From Moniliella sp. 'wahieum' (taxonomy: Eukaryota; Basidiomycota; Moniliellomycetes; Moniliellales; Moniliellaceae): DNA of 64,000 nt. The DNA is taken from positions 1-64,000 of the forward strand of contig RSEE01000007.1 in NCBI GenBank assembly GCA_003971905.1, written 5' to 3'. Position 1 is the first letter of the stretch. Each line of letters starts with the position of its first letter. The notes under the pieces are model-generated. The model had not been told where the DNA came from. It saw only the letters and a program-made list of their open reading frames with translations, and did no database searches. This document shows, piece by piece, positions 21,326 through 31,955 of this stretch. The translations under genes and the position numbers were made by a program.

Positions 21326-24300
21326 ATGCGCTTCCTCTCTGCGCCGGCATGGCGGCTGCGCGCCTCCGCGCTCCCCCCTCTCTCGCCCCTCTGTCCGCCC
21401 GCCTTCTCCCCCGCCGCCCTCTCCAGACTGCCGCCGTCGCCCGACGCACGCACCGCTCCGCCGCCGTGACCCCGCCCACTACGGCGGCGCAGCGTCCGCA
21501 TCCAACAGCGTCTCCGACGGCGCCGACGCCTTCCCTGCTGGCCGTCGTCCGCGCGTCGCAGAAGTCCTGGCCGAACAGCCGGGCGCTGCCTATACGCCCA
21601 GCGCAGAGCAGGCGGAGGCCGATCTGGCTGCTCAGTACACACACTGGGGCGACGCCGAACCGCTGGCAGACGACGAGCTTTGGCCGGACCGCGGCGAGTC
21701 GTCCAACTACTATGGTGCGGAGGCAGACATTGGGTTTGATGCTCCGGTGGGCCACTCGATGCGCCGCCTGTCGCCCCGCGGCGCGGTATGGGATTGACCA
21801 GCGGGGTCTGCGATCGATGCTGCCTTGGGGATTTATCAACGGCGTGCGGTACCTGCGCAAGCAGGTGCCCAACAGCGAAGTCCGCAGCGAGCTCAAGATT
21901 TGGAAAACCACCCAAGCGGTCCAGATGACCAACCACCAATTCTCTGCCCCGCGCGATGAGTTGTACATCAGCCGGAAGCGCGCGGCGGCTGCCTTGGTGG
22001 CGTACTACGGTCCGAAGCGCCCGGACGGTACACGGCCATCCATGGAGTTCTCTCCACGCTCAAGAAGCGTCTGGCTGCCGAGCAGGCCGAGGCCGAGGAA
22101 GCCCACTCTGACCTACCTCCCGCTGCGTCCCAAACCCTTTAACCCCACCCGTCTGGTCGAGTGGGATTGCGCGGGGCCGAGGGTGCCTGGGCGTTTGCCG
22201 ACGTGTTTGATCCGCCTCCTAAGCCGGAGTGGGAGTCGGACGAAGTACAGGATCCCACTTGGAGTCGCCCCGCGGCGCCTGGCCCAACCACGAGAAACGT
22301 CACCCGCTGTGCGGCGGGTCGAGGACGCGCTCGATACTGGGGTGCGACGGGGGACATCAAGCGGATGAACGTGGCGGCGGACATGCTGGCGCAAACTTCG
22401 TCTTGGGAATCGATGCGCGCTTGGCGCGGCAAGGTGAGCCGGTTTGACACGTGGGGCCGCTCGCACTCGCCCCCCATTCACACCCACATGTACGACCGTT
22501 TGATTGCCACCCTCACCTTTCGCCCTACCAAGCCTTCTCGGATTGTGGTGCCCAAGCGCCTATACCGTGAGGTGCGCCGCGCCGAACGCGAGCTGGTCTG
22601 CTCGATCTGCCAACCGATCCGACCGGCAGCACTTGCGCGACGTGGCGCGCTGTCGCCGAGAAGAAGCGTACATGGAAGCAGCCAAGCAAGGGGAGGGGGA
22701 GGAGGAGAATGAGAATGAGAATGAGGAGAGGATGCAGTTGAAGTGGAGTACGAGCATCTACCACCGAAGAAAGTGAGGCTCTGGCCAAGGAAGAAGCCAA
22801 GGCAGCCAAGCGGCGAAGAAAACAGTGGTCGCAAGAAGACGATGACGATATCAAGCTGGAGCCGGAAGATCAGGCTGCGTACGACGCCTACCTTCATGCG
22901 GCAAGCCCGAAACTACCTTGAAGGTGCCGACCAGTTACCCGGACAAGAGCAGATCAGCCGCGCCAACAAGGCTGCCATGGAGGGTGAGCTGGAAGGATGG
23001 CATGAGACCCCGACCAAAGACACCATCCTCCTTTCTGCCTTCCGTCTCTCTCATCTTGCCAGCGACCAAGAGCGGGTAGACTATGTGACACGGATGTGGA
23101 AACAGAAATGGGCCGAAGTCTTTGTGCTGATTGAACGGCTGATCGCGTGGGTTTGCCTGTATCGCATCCGCTCGTGCACTGCTGCTTCGTCTGGGTGCCA
23201 CCACGCATGCCCCGAGCAAGTTGAGAAACGCAGGAACGCTGCGTGAGGGAGGAGATGAGTTGACGATCGATGGCGAGACGTTTTATGAGGTGGACACCGA
23301 GGCGGGGCTGGCGGAAGCTACTGAGACGACGGAGCAGGCTGCTCCCAAGATGGTTGGGGCTCATGTCGTTGCGCCTTGCCCACGACAAGCCCTGCCCATT
23401 GCTGCATCCCTTTGCGCTTGTACCCGAGGTGAACCGGATCAACTGAACAACGATTGCAATCGACACGGGCAGTGTGCCGGTTCAACACCGAATCGGTTGC
23501 CGCGCGAACATGCTCAGCTTTTCAACCTGCCCAAAAGACGAACTCTCGAAGGACTACGTACCTCAATCGTTCGACGTGGCCCCCGCCCGTCGCTTGATGC
23601 GGCCAGGAGGATCTGCGGCAGGAGGTGGCGGTAGCTGCCGAGCGGGAGGCCATTCAAACCGCCATGGCTGCCTCGGCCGAGGAGGCTGCGCAAGTCGCCG
23701 CCGAGGCGGCGGAGGAAGTGCCTGACTGCGCGAGATGGCGGAACGCACCAAGACGGTGAAGTGGAGTGGATGCGGCGGCAGATGGAGCGAGACCGGGCGG
23801 CGCACGAGGGGAAGAGGAAGGCGCAACCCACATCCTTACCGCTGAACAACTTCAAGAGGCCATCAGTCGGCTGGAGAGGGATGAGGAAGAAGCAGCCGAG
23901 GCGAAGGAAGTGCTCGACTCGCTCATCCCCAGCGTGGTCCAGCACCTGCGTCAGCAACACCCTGAAGCGTATGGCGAGCTGACGGACGAGGAGGTGGAAG
24001 AGCTGGTACGGCAAATGCAGAGCGAGACGCGGTCAACTGAGGCACCAGCCCAGGAGGAAAAGGAGCCGAGGGAGCCTTTGACCCCCGAGCAAAAGGCCAA
24101 CGTGGCTTCGGCCGAGGCTCAGTACTATCGCGACATGTGGCCCGAAGAGGCTGCGATTCTCGACGAAGTCTTCCCCGACCAGCCGGAAGGTGCGGGAGAA
24201 GAGGGCGAGGGGCAACACGCTAAGGGTTCGGAGGACGCTACGATCGAGGTGGATATGCCTCCGGCGCTTGGTGGCCGAACTCCAATTCCTGCTCCCCCAG

Positions 24301-25400
24301 AACTGGCGCCGGCCGACTATGCAGCGATGCAGATCGAATCCTACTCGTGGCCCCGCCTGCTGATCCCGTCGAGCAAGAAGGGGGGGCACGTGTTGTTGTA
24401 TGGTTGCACGTCGGAGGGTAACATCAAGCGGTTCGTGGTCCCCCACAAGGATGTGCAAAAGTACCAGGACGCTCGCAAGTCCGAAAGGGGACTTGTTCCC
24501 TCATTTCCCTGACACGTCCATCCGCTCTACCCTAGTGGAGCGAGCGCGGGCAGACACGAGCGAGCTGATCACACCAGCTGCCTTGCGGGAGCGGACAAAG
24601 GCCAGGGCGGTGCGGATGAAAAAGACTGTCGATGAGAATGACGACTATGAAGTGGACCGTGGAGAGACGGGCGGGACGGACACGATGGGAGCCGAGCTGG
24701 ACGAGGAGCAGGTGCAGCAGATCCTAGAGCTGGAGCGCTTGACGGACTATGCGGCCGGATTGGATTCGCAGGTTGGCAGGGAAGCGGAAGACTTGTTTGA
24801 CCCCTATGCGTCACCGCGGCAGACGTCCACGGGGGCAGTCAGGCAACGCAAGAGAAGCAAGCGACGCTGCAGCAGCGCCAAGGCTTGGACCCCGACGTGG
24901 CCGCGTACGGTGCGATTGGGCCGGATGCGATGGCGATTGTCAACCAGGAGCGGCTCGCGCCTCCCTCGGCACTCGTCACGCCCGTTCATGGCGACGACTC
25001 TTTCCTGCCGTCCATCTCGGCCGGGCTGAGCCAGCGCGCGCGCAAGGCACGTGAACTCAAGCGCAAGCAGACGCTTCAGCTCCATGCTCAAGTCGACCCA
25101 GCGTTCGACATGGAAGATCTAACCACGGCCGCGCGACTGCACCAGGCACGCGTCACCGAGGTGGCCGGTGGGAAGAAGGCGCGGGATGATATTCCGGACC
25201 AGATGGAGCTGCCGCGACGGGGAAGGCAGGTTGCTGCGCACGCACCACAAGGTTCACCTTGACTTCCGCGACGATGACCCCGAAGCGGGCTTCCGTGCGC
25301 TGGAGCGGCACCGTCGGCGTGCCAGTCGCCCGCGTCGATGGGCGACTATGACTTTGGCTTGGATTCGGACATTGTGCGCGTGCCGCGCAAGACCAAGTGA
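21326..25400 (+). CDS. Large unrecognised protein, mitochondrial-type leader, acidic coiled coils
   Basis: I do not recognise this protein. The start at 21326 gives an Arg/Ala/Ser/Pro leader without acids (MRFLSAPAWRLRASAL), suggesting mitochondrial import. Coding-like sequence then runs ~4 kb through about ten frame changes to RVPRKTK and a stop at 25400 (~1,330 residues). Segments in order: acidic AEQAEADLAAQYTHWGD and YGAEADIGFD (~21.6-21.75 kb); LRSMLPWGFINGVRYLRKQV (21.82 kb); a Trp-rich middle with SRFDTWGRSHSPP (22.45 kb); Glu/Lys-rich coil with (EN)n at ~22.7 kb; VDYVTRMWKQKWAEV (23.1 kb); a long Glu/Ala coil (LQEAISRLERDEEEAAEAKE, ~23.9 kb); LIPSSKKGGHVLLYG (24.37 kb); and RARKARELKRKQTLQLHAQV (25.05 kb). 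Alternatively this is two adjacent genes. Constant strand and composition favour one. Confidence 0.55.
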
Positions 25401-26610
25401 GCGGCCTATGTTGCTTGAACTGCATTGCACTGCTTGTGAACGATTCTGTGCGGTAGCATCCATAGACCCATGTAGATCGCAACCCAAGCCACGGTAGGAG
25501 TGCTGTGGTCCGTCAGCCCCATCCGCCCGCCTTGTTGTGTGAACAAAAGGCCCGACATTAACATAAGGCAGGCCATCGAGATGGATGAACACCTTTTCAT
25601 TAGTAGGTTACCCCATCCCACCTTCTACGAGGTCACCTCGGGCGGGCAATGGGTCAGAAGGTGATGTAACGGCCTCTGGTGGGCAAGGCGTACACTAGTG
25701 AAGGGGAAAGGCTACATGTATGTCATTGCCTTTCCGTCTGGGTCATGGAGCCGCCAGCAAGGAGTCAACTAGCAGCCCCATTGAGCGTACTAACTTTGCA
25801 TCGACGCCACAGCCTCGAGGGTGCCTCAAGTTCCCAACCAAGTGCCTCGGAGCCTTCAGCTCGGCAAGCTTGCTGCGTTGCCCAGGGACCAGCCGGAGTC
25901 CGATGCCCAGCAAGAGCACATGGAGCAACTGAGCGTCCCAGGGATCATTCAGGTCGATCGGCTGCAGAAGGGACACAAGGCACTCACAAGCACCGAGCTT
26001 ACCCTTTTTACTGCCGTGCTGACCAGCTCTCCACAATGAGGGCCCCTACCCCCCCTTCTCCTTTTTCCTCTCTATCACCTCCCCATGGCCTACGGGAGAC
26101 CGGATCAGGGCCTACATTTGACCATTCATGTCTTCTCTCTAAGTCCGCCCAGTTCCAACCAAGCCTCCACGCCAGAGAGGCTGGTCCATTCCTGGACGCG
26201 ATGGCCACTCTGCTGGCCGCGCTGCCTCGCCTCTACTATGCCGCGTCGGCGGTACCCATCCATGAAAACGACGGGCCTGCCCTCAGCCCCCTCGACACTG
26301 GTTTTTTGTTGGGAGACCTAGTAGCCGAACGCTCTGGTCCAGTAGCACCTCCTATTCCCTCCCTCGCGGGAAGGGGAAATGCGTGCGGGCAGTCCCAATG
26401 ACACTTGGTGAAGAGGGGTATCAAGCGTGGAGGGGCGACGTGCCCAGTGTCCCATCGCACGAGAACAAGATGCCACGTTGCAAACATAACAAAACGCACA
26501 TTGGTCCGTTGAGTGGAGTCGATGCGATCGATGGTCGAGGCAGATAAGATAAACGGGTCGAGGCTATGCCTGCATCGGCCACGTGGTGTAAGACAGAAGT
26601 GCAGCGGGCA
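25401..26610. other. Intergenic with weak coding-like stretches
   Basis: No recognised gene. A plus-strand frame ending at 26039 (ESDAQQEHMEQLSVPGIIQV) has protein-like composition, but its antisense frame is open too and neither matches a family. The right part is the 3' flank of the mitochondrial carrier on the minus strand. Confidence 0.35.
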
Positions 26611-27650
26611 TCAAGACGCAGCTAACGACTGGGGAGGAAGAGTGTGCAGATGCTGCATGATGAGCTCGTATCTGAAGAGACAGAAGACAGGCGCATTAGG
26701 TACACTGGTCTGCGAGCACAAAGGCGCCGGGGGGCGGGGAGGGGGACGTACGTGAGGAGAGTCATGGCAGAATTGGGCAGTGTCCTGACGAGGTTGATGC
26801 CCATGCCCTTGTAAAACCCGACCACACCATCGTGTTTCCAAATGGTTTGGATCATGGCCATCATGCCTATCCGCGGGGGTACAAAGCCGGGGGAAGGCAG
26901 AAGCGTGGGTGTGTGAGGGGACAAGTTGTACGCATCTGCAAGCGGGTGCGGAGCACTTCGTGGGGGTATGTGAGGCACGAAGCGACCATTTTGGAGATGG
27001 TGGAGCACACCAGGATTTCTTGGGGTGAGAGAGGGTCGGTGAGGCGGGGATGGCGGTACTGGAGAACGAGTTTCTTGAGATTGTCGTAGAGGGGGAACTG
27101 GACAGCGACATGGGCCGTGCCCATCAGGGAAGGCACCAGTCCCTTGTAGAACGCAGTGAAGCCCTCGGTGCGCGCAATGCGGACAAATGCGTCGAGGGTG
27201 TGGCGGTAGGGCACCTCGCCGGGACGCGGGAGGGCCTGGAGCATAAAACGCGTCTTGACGACCCAGATGGGCGAGGAGATGGTGGTTGTGGCGACGCCGG
27301 CGAGCATGGCGCTCATCACGTGGCCGCCGAGCTGGACATTGAGGCCGAGGTTGGAATTGATGAGGTGGCGCTTGGCGTGGTCGTAGAGGGTAAAGTAGAT
27401 GGCCCAGGTGGGCAGATAGCCGAGGATGGTGGGGCCGAGGCCGTGGTAAAAGCCGCGGATGCCGTCGGCGCCCAGATCTGGACGACAATGGCGCGGAGCG
27501 GGGAGGGCGGGGTGGTGGAGGCGCGGGGCGGCGGACGGATGGGCGGATAGGCGCCCTGGGCCTGCAGCTGCGTTTTGACCACGTCGAGGGGCATGTGAGC
27601 ACAGACGAGGCCAGGCCGGCACATGCGCCTGCCACAGCCGTGTCCCGCAT
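26611..27650 (-). CDS. YIA6: Mitochondrial carrier, NAD+/folate/FAD-transporter group (SLC25)
   Basis: Inner-membrane solute carrier of the SLC25 family. Three tandem ~100-residue repeats are visible with their signature PxD/ExxK/R motifs: CPLDVVKTQLQAQ (repeat 1), SPIWVVKTRFMLQ (repeat 2), YPHEVLRTRLQM (repeat 3). Each is followed by the G-rich matrix helix (GADGIRGFYHGLGPTILGY, EGFTAFYKGLVPSLMG, DGVVGFYKGMGINLVRTLP). The Trp in place of Asp/Glu in PIW of repeat 2 is the hallmark of the pyrimidine nucleotide/NAD+/folate/FAD subgroup. YIA6 is my best guess; FLX1- or RIM2-type specificity cannot be excluded. The start at 27650 (MRDTAVAGACAG) is minimal. Introns: ~26880-26945 and ~26678-26757 (joining LLT to YELIMQHL). 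Frame slips at ~27470 and ~27590. Confidence 0.85.
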
Positions 27651-28154
27651 GGGGGCGGGGCGGGGGGGAGGAAGGTGGGGGGAAGGCGAGAGCGAAGACA
27701 ACGACGAAGACGAGCGAAGGACGAAGACGACGACGACGACGAAGTGGAAGTGGAAGTCGAAGACGACGCGCTCGGACGGAGATGGTGGCAAGAAGACTGC
27801 GCCGCCAACACCCAGCGTCGCGCCGACTTTTTGGATGGGAGCGCCGGAATGATGTCAGCGGGGGCCGGGGTGGCTCAGGTGCCACGCGGGCCGCACGCCG
27901 ATCTGTCCCGGGTGGATGACATGATGACAGGCACGTGCTCAGCCTGAGCGCCCCCCTATCCCTATTTGAAACACTGTCTTTCCGCTTCCGCTTCCGCTGC
28001 CCACAGCCCCCCACGCACCCTGCCCCTCCCCCGCTCTACCCCAAACAGCTGCCATGCGACTGCTTCCCCCACCTCCACTGCCCAGCTACCAGCGCACGCC
28101 ATCACACATCACAGCACAACGAACCCAGTCACCAGCCGTCTGTCCTGCCCGCCG
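27651..28154. other. Intergenic upstream of the carrier
   Basis: Promoter side of the carrier and 3' flank of the porin, both on minus. It contains a GA-rich stretch (about 27680-27780, AAGACGACGACGACGACGAAG) antisense to a CT-rich leader, and C/T tracts to 28060. No further gene was recognised. Confidence 0.45.
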
Positions 28155-29015
28155 CTACGCCTCGAAGAACAGCGCCGCGCCCACCTTGTGCGCTGGCGTG
28201 CCCGTCTCGGTCGCCGAGAAGGCCTTGGTGTCCAGCGCCAGGCCCAGCGCCGCCTGACCCCAGGACGGAGCGCCTGGGTGTAGCCAGGCCCAGGATGCCA
28301 TCGTTGTTGATCTTGGCCTTGACGAACGCCGCATTGTCCAGGTACACCTTGCTGCCCAGCTCGAGCTTGGTCGTCGGCACGGGCTTCGACCCGTCGTAAT
28401 GGATCCGCGCGCCCGTCTCAACGTCGGCATGATGCGGTGGTAGTACGACGCGACATAGTGCGTGAGCTTCTTGGTGCTCTGCAAGGTGATCGAGTAGTCC
28501 GGCCATACACGCCGCGCCCACCTCGTAGTTGGTCAGCTCCTTGGTCTGCGTGTTGACCACCGCCGAGTAGCCAGCCAGCAAGCCGTCCCGCCCGGCCACA
28601 CTGTCGTGAACAATAAAGGGGCCCCTGCTGAGATCAATCAACGTGCGGGTGTGCAGGCGCGGCTGCTTAAGGTGGTGTTGATGACACCTGTCTTGGTGCC
28701 CTTGTCGGATGGAAGGTACCAACAAAGTCCAGCTTGAAGCCCTTGACCAGGTAGTTCTCTGCCTCCAGCGTCTGCGCACCTGGTTCGACGAGGTGACGAC
28801 GGTCGAGGCGGTGAGGCCCTTGGCCTTGTTGGCCACCTTGACCTCCAAGTCGCCAAACAGGCCGTCTTGCCATTCAGACGGGAGCCCTGGACATGGAAAG
28901 TGGCGCCATTGGGTGCGACGGTCTTGAGTCGAGGGTGCGCTGCCCAGGGGGTAGTCCTTGCCGAGCAGGTCGGTGGTGGCCTTGCTCAGGTCCTTCCAGG
29001 AGGGGGGACAGCCAT
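28155..29015 (-). CDS. POR1: Mitochondrial outer-membrane porin (VDAC)
   Basis: Voltage-dependent anion channel, a 19-strand beta-barrel that passes metabolites across the mitochondrial outer membrane. The N-terminal helix reads PPSWKDLSKATTDLLGKDYP. Barrel strands include GLFGDLEVKVANKAKGLTAS, AENYLVKGFKLDFVGTF, GRDGLLAGYSAVVN and TKLELGSKVYLDNAAFVKA. The C-terminus is KVGAALFFEA, with a stop at 28155. The ATG at 29015 is followed by a C run of six; seven Cs would read MAVPPSWKDL and restore the frame. Further slips occur at ~28930, ~28780, ~28690, ~28470 and ~28290. The envelope equals 287 codons, matching the family (~283-293), so no introns are needed. The gene lies divergent to dihydroorotase. 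Confidence 0.93.
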
Positions 29016-29415
29016 GGCGGGGAGAGAAGGTGCGGGGGCGGCGAGCGGCGTGCGGGGGGCAGAGGAGAGGGGGAAGGGGGCAGGTGGTAGGCTCAAGAGG
29101 GCCTGAGGTGAGGCCGGACGCATGGCAAAGGCAGCTCACTGGCAGCACCCGGGAAGCGCCGTGGCCCGGAGCCGAGGGCGACGCAGTGGCTGCTGCGCTG
29201 AGACACTGCTCCTGCGCCGTGCCGTGCGGCTCCAGCGCATGGATATTTCAAAGCCAGCGCCAGCCGCTGCATCGGTGCAATGCCCAGCATCATGTCCGGT
29301 GTCCGATGCGAACGAAAAACGCTTCGGAGTAGTTTGGCGTGGACCGCCGTAGCAGCAGCAGCAGCACCCACAGCATCCCCCACATCCCCTCCTCCACCTC
29401 CATCTCCATCTCGCC
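29016..29415. promoter_or_regulatory. Shared divergent promoter POR1 / URA4
   Basis: 400 bp separate the two start codons, so both core promoters must lie here. The region has GCAGC/CAGCAG words and a CCTCCTCCACCTCCATCTCC tract just before the URA4 ATG. No TATA box or specific factor site was identified with confidence. Confidence 0.55.
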
Positions 29416-30664
29416 ATGGTGTCTTCCATCTCCATCCCCCGCCCGCCGACTACCACGTGCATGTCCGCCAGGGCCCCATGGCGTCTCTGATTGCGCCCCA
29501 TGTGCAGCAAGGCGGATTTGCCCTGGGCTATGTCATGCCCAACACCACGCCCCCCATCAGCTCGGTGGAGGAGGCGCTGGCGTACAAGCAGCAGCTGCTC
29601 GCCCTGGCGCCCGCGACAGAATGGGTGATGACCCTCTACCTCTCCCCCTCTCTCACCCCGGATGAGATCCGCAAGGCTGTCCGCGCCGGCATCCGCGGGG
29701 TCAAGTCCTACCCACGCGGTGTGACGACCAACTCGGACGGGGGCATTGAAAACTACGAGATGCACTACCCTGTTTGAGGCCATGGCGCAGGAAGGATTGG
29801 TGCTCAACTTGCATGGGGAGATTCCAAGTGACCCCGAACTAGTACGTTTGTTGTTTCCTCTTTTGGCCCCCGATCCCCCGATCCCTCTTCCCCGTAGGCT
29901 TCTGCCAGCCCAAGGGATGTCGTACGACAGCTCTGCCACCTGGGACTGACATTTCCATGTCCTCACCACACCAGGGAATTTGCGTGTTGAACGCTGAGGA
30001 AGCGTTCCTCAAGCAGCTCCACAAGATTCATGCTCGCTTCCCCACGCTTAAGATTGTGCTGGAGCACGCGACGACAGCTGCTGCGGTGGAGGCAGTCAAA
30101 CAATGGTCCGACCGTTGGCTGCTCCATCACCGCCCACCATCTTGCGCTGACTGTTGACGACTGGGCAGGAAAGCCATTGAACTTTTGCAAGCCCGTGGCC
30201 AAGTACCCGACGGATCGTGCTGCGCTGCAACAAATCGTGCGTTCGGGCCACCCGCGGTTTTTCCTTGGCTCCGACTCGGCTCCGCACCCGTTTACCAACA
30301 AGATGCCGTCGGCCTCCTCGCATGGCAGCTACGCTGCCGCGGCCCAGTGTGCGTGTGCGGCCGGGGTGTACACGTCGGCGATTCTGCTGCCGCTGTGTGC
30401 GACGTTGCTGGAATCGTTTGGTGCGCTGGAGCAGCTCGAAGGGTTTGTCAGCCGCAACGGTCGTGCGTTCTACGGCCATACACTCCCTTCCAACCCATCC
30501 ACCGTCACCCTCGTCCGAACGGGAGCGCAGAGGCAGGCGATGGAACGGTCCCGGCTGAGTACGTCTTGGCCGACCACCAGAGCTGGCCCGACACCCAGCC
30601 AGGCAAGATCGCCGTCGTTCCCTTTATGGCTGGCAAGCAGTTGAAGTGGAAGATTGCTGCTTAG
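29416..30664 (+). CDS. URA4: Dihydroorotase
   Basis: Cytosolic zinc amidohydrolase of pyrimidine biosynthesis, closing carbamoyl-aspartate to dihydroorotate. All class II active-site features are present: HVHVRQG (HxH metal ligands), the carboxylated Lys in GVKSYPRGVT, His in LNLHGE, His in VLEHATT and Asp in LGSDSAPHP. The start at 29416 followed by a five-C run is out of frame by one; six Cs read MVSSISIPPPADYHVH, the expected N-terminus. One intron runs from GTACGT at 29842 to ACCAG at ~29974. Frame slips at ~29770 (before LFEAMAQEG), ~30108 and ~30490. The C-terminus PGKIAVVPFMAGKQLKWKI is family-like. Envelope minus the intron gives about 370 residues, the normal size. Confidence 0.93.
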
Positions 30665-31955
30665 TCCATCTCCTGTCTAACCCCAGCCCAGCCCACTCCT
30701 TGCCCCCCACCCTGTACAAAGGGGCGTAACCGCTCAAAATACATTTCTCATCGCATATTAACGTTTCTCCCCTGATGAGTCTGTGAAGGATCCTACTCCG
30801 AGGGGTAGGATGAGAAGAGGAACGGACGTGTTGCTATTCCACGATACGGGTAGGCTGTGCACGACGCGATAATAACGTGCCCGGAGACAGACCTTGAGTT
30901 GCGCTTGTCCGAGGCAACGGGAAGTGTTTGGAAGAGTATGCGTCTGCAGCTCAAGGAAGTGGGTCTGGCGCGGCCGCGGAAGGAATCTTCAGCAGTGCCC
31001 TTCAAGTGTGTCAGCAAACCGACAGCAGCTTCGCCGTGAGTCCGATAAGCGGGGCATCCGAAAAACGAGCGAGCAAGGTAGCAGCAAACTCAGAGTGTCA
31101 GGATGGGACGAGCGGGCCGACCCCGTGCAAAAGCCACAAGCATTGAGAATAGCCCAGTGTGCTCGAACTGAAGCCACGTATTTTGACGGAGAAAATGAGA
31201 GGGAGGAAGCTGGGAGTCGGTTGCGCAGTGGGAGCTGGCCACAGGAAACATGGATGTTTGTTTCCATTGCTCATGTGGCCTCTCGACAGAATATGACCGA
31301 AACGGAATTGCGTTCAGGGGATAGGGAATACTGTCATGGTGGGTGCGGGAATATAGGTTCAATGCACAATGAACTTCCTGGAGTCGGCGTTGTAAGTGGC
31401 ATCCTTAGCAAAGTCGAGGTGTACTATATCATCGCCTGCGGGATAAGGTCGATAGATGTCTTTCCGTCACGCTACGACCAAACACTTGAGCCCACAGTCA
31501 TCAAAAAGTGATTGGCACTCTTCAAGTTAATAGAGGAAAAGAGCCATCGCAGTAAAAACGGTTGGGGGGAGGTCCGACATGAACAAACAAACACAGAAGG
31601 TCCACTGGGATACAGGGACAGGGATAATTACAGGGATAGTTATACAAAGAGAGAGGGCCAATCCCCGTCGGCTTGCACACGACCCAGCCATCGGTACTAA
31701 GAGTTATGTTACGAATAGCCTGACTGGGATGTTGAGTGTGAAGTGAGTGCGTTCTTGTCCTTGAAGACGGATGGCCGCGCTTCCGAATCACGTTACGCAG
31801 GGAGGGTGTAATGCAGCTCTCCCCGCGCAGTCCTATTCGCATGAGGATGAGGAGGGGTAAGACTGGATACGATACGGATGCATCCGTGGCATGGGTGGCT
31901 GGTTCGTAATAAAGCCTGGTGTAAAACTCAGTACTCACGAGGCGTGCACGCTCTG
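30665..31955. other. Intergenic between convergent URA4 and the Gag-like gene
   Basis: About 1.3 kb without a recognised gene. Short ORFs on both strands lack family features. 31600-31640 holds a small GGGACAGGGATAATTACAGGGATAG repeat. The minus-strand frame that continues past the Gag-like stop (to ~31522) has no pol, protease or integrase motif. Confidence 0.45.

Noticed and set aside
28867-29106. Plus-strand Gly/Arg-rich ORFs over the POR1 start
   Set aside because: Antisense shadows of the porin N-terminus and its promoter.
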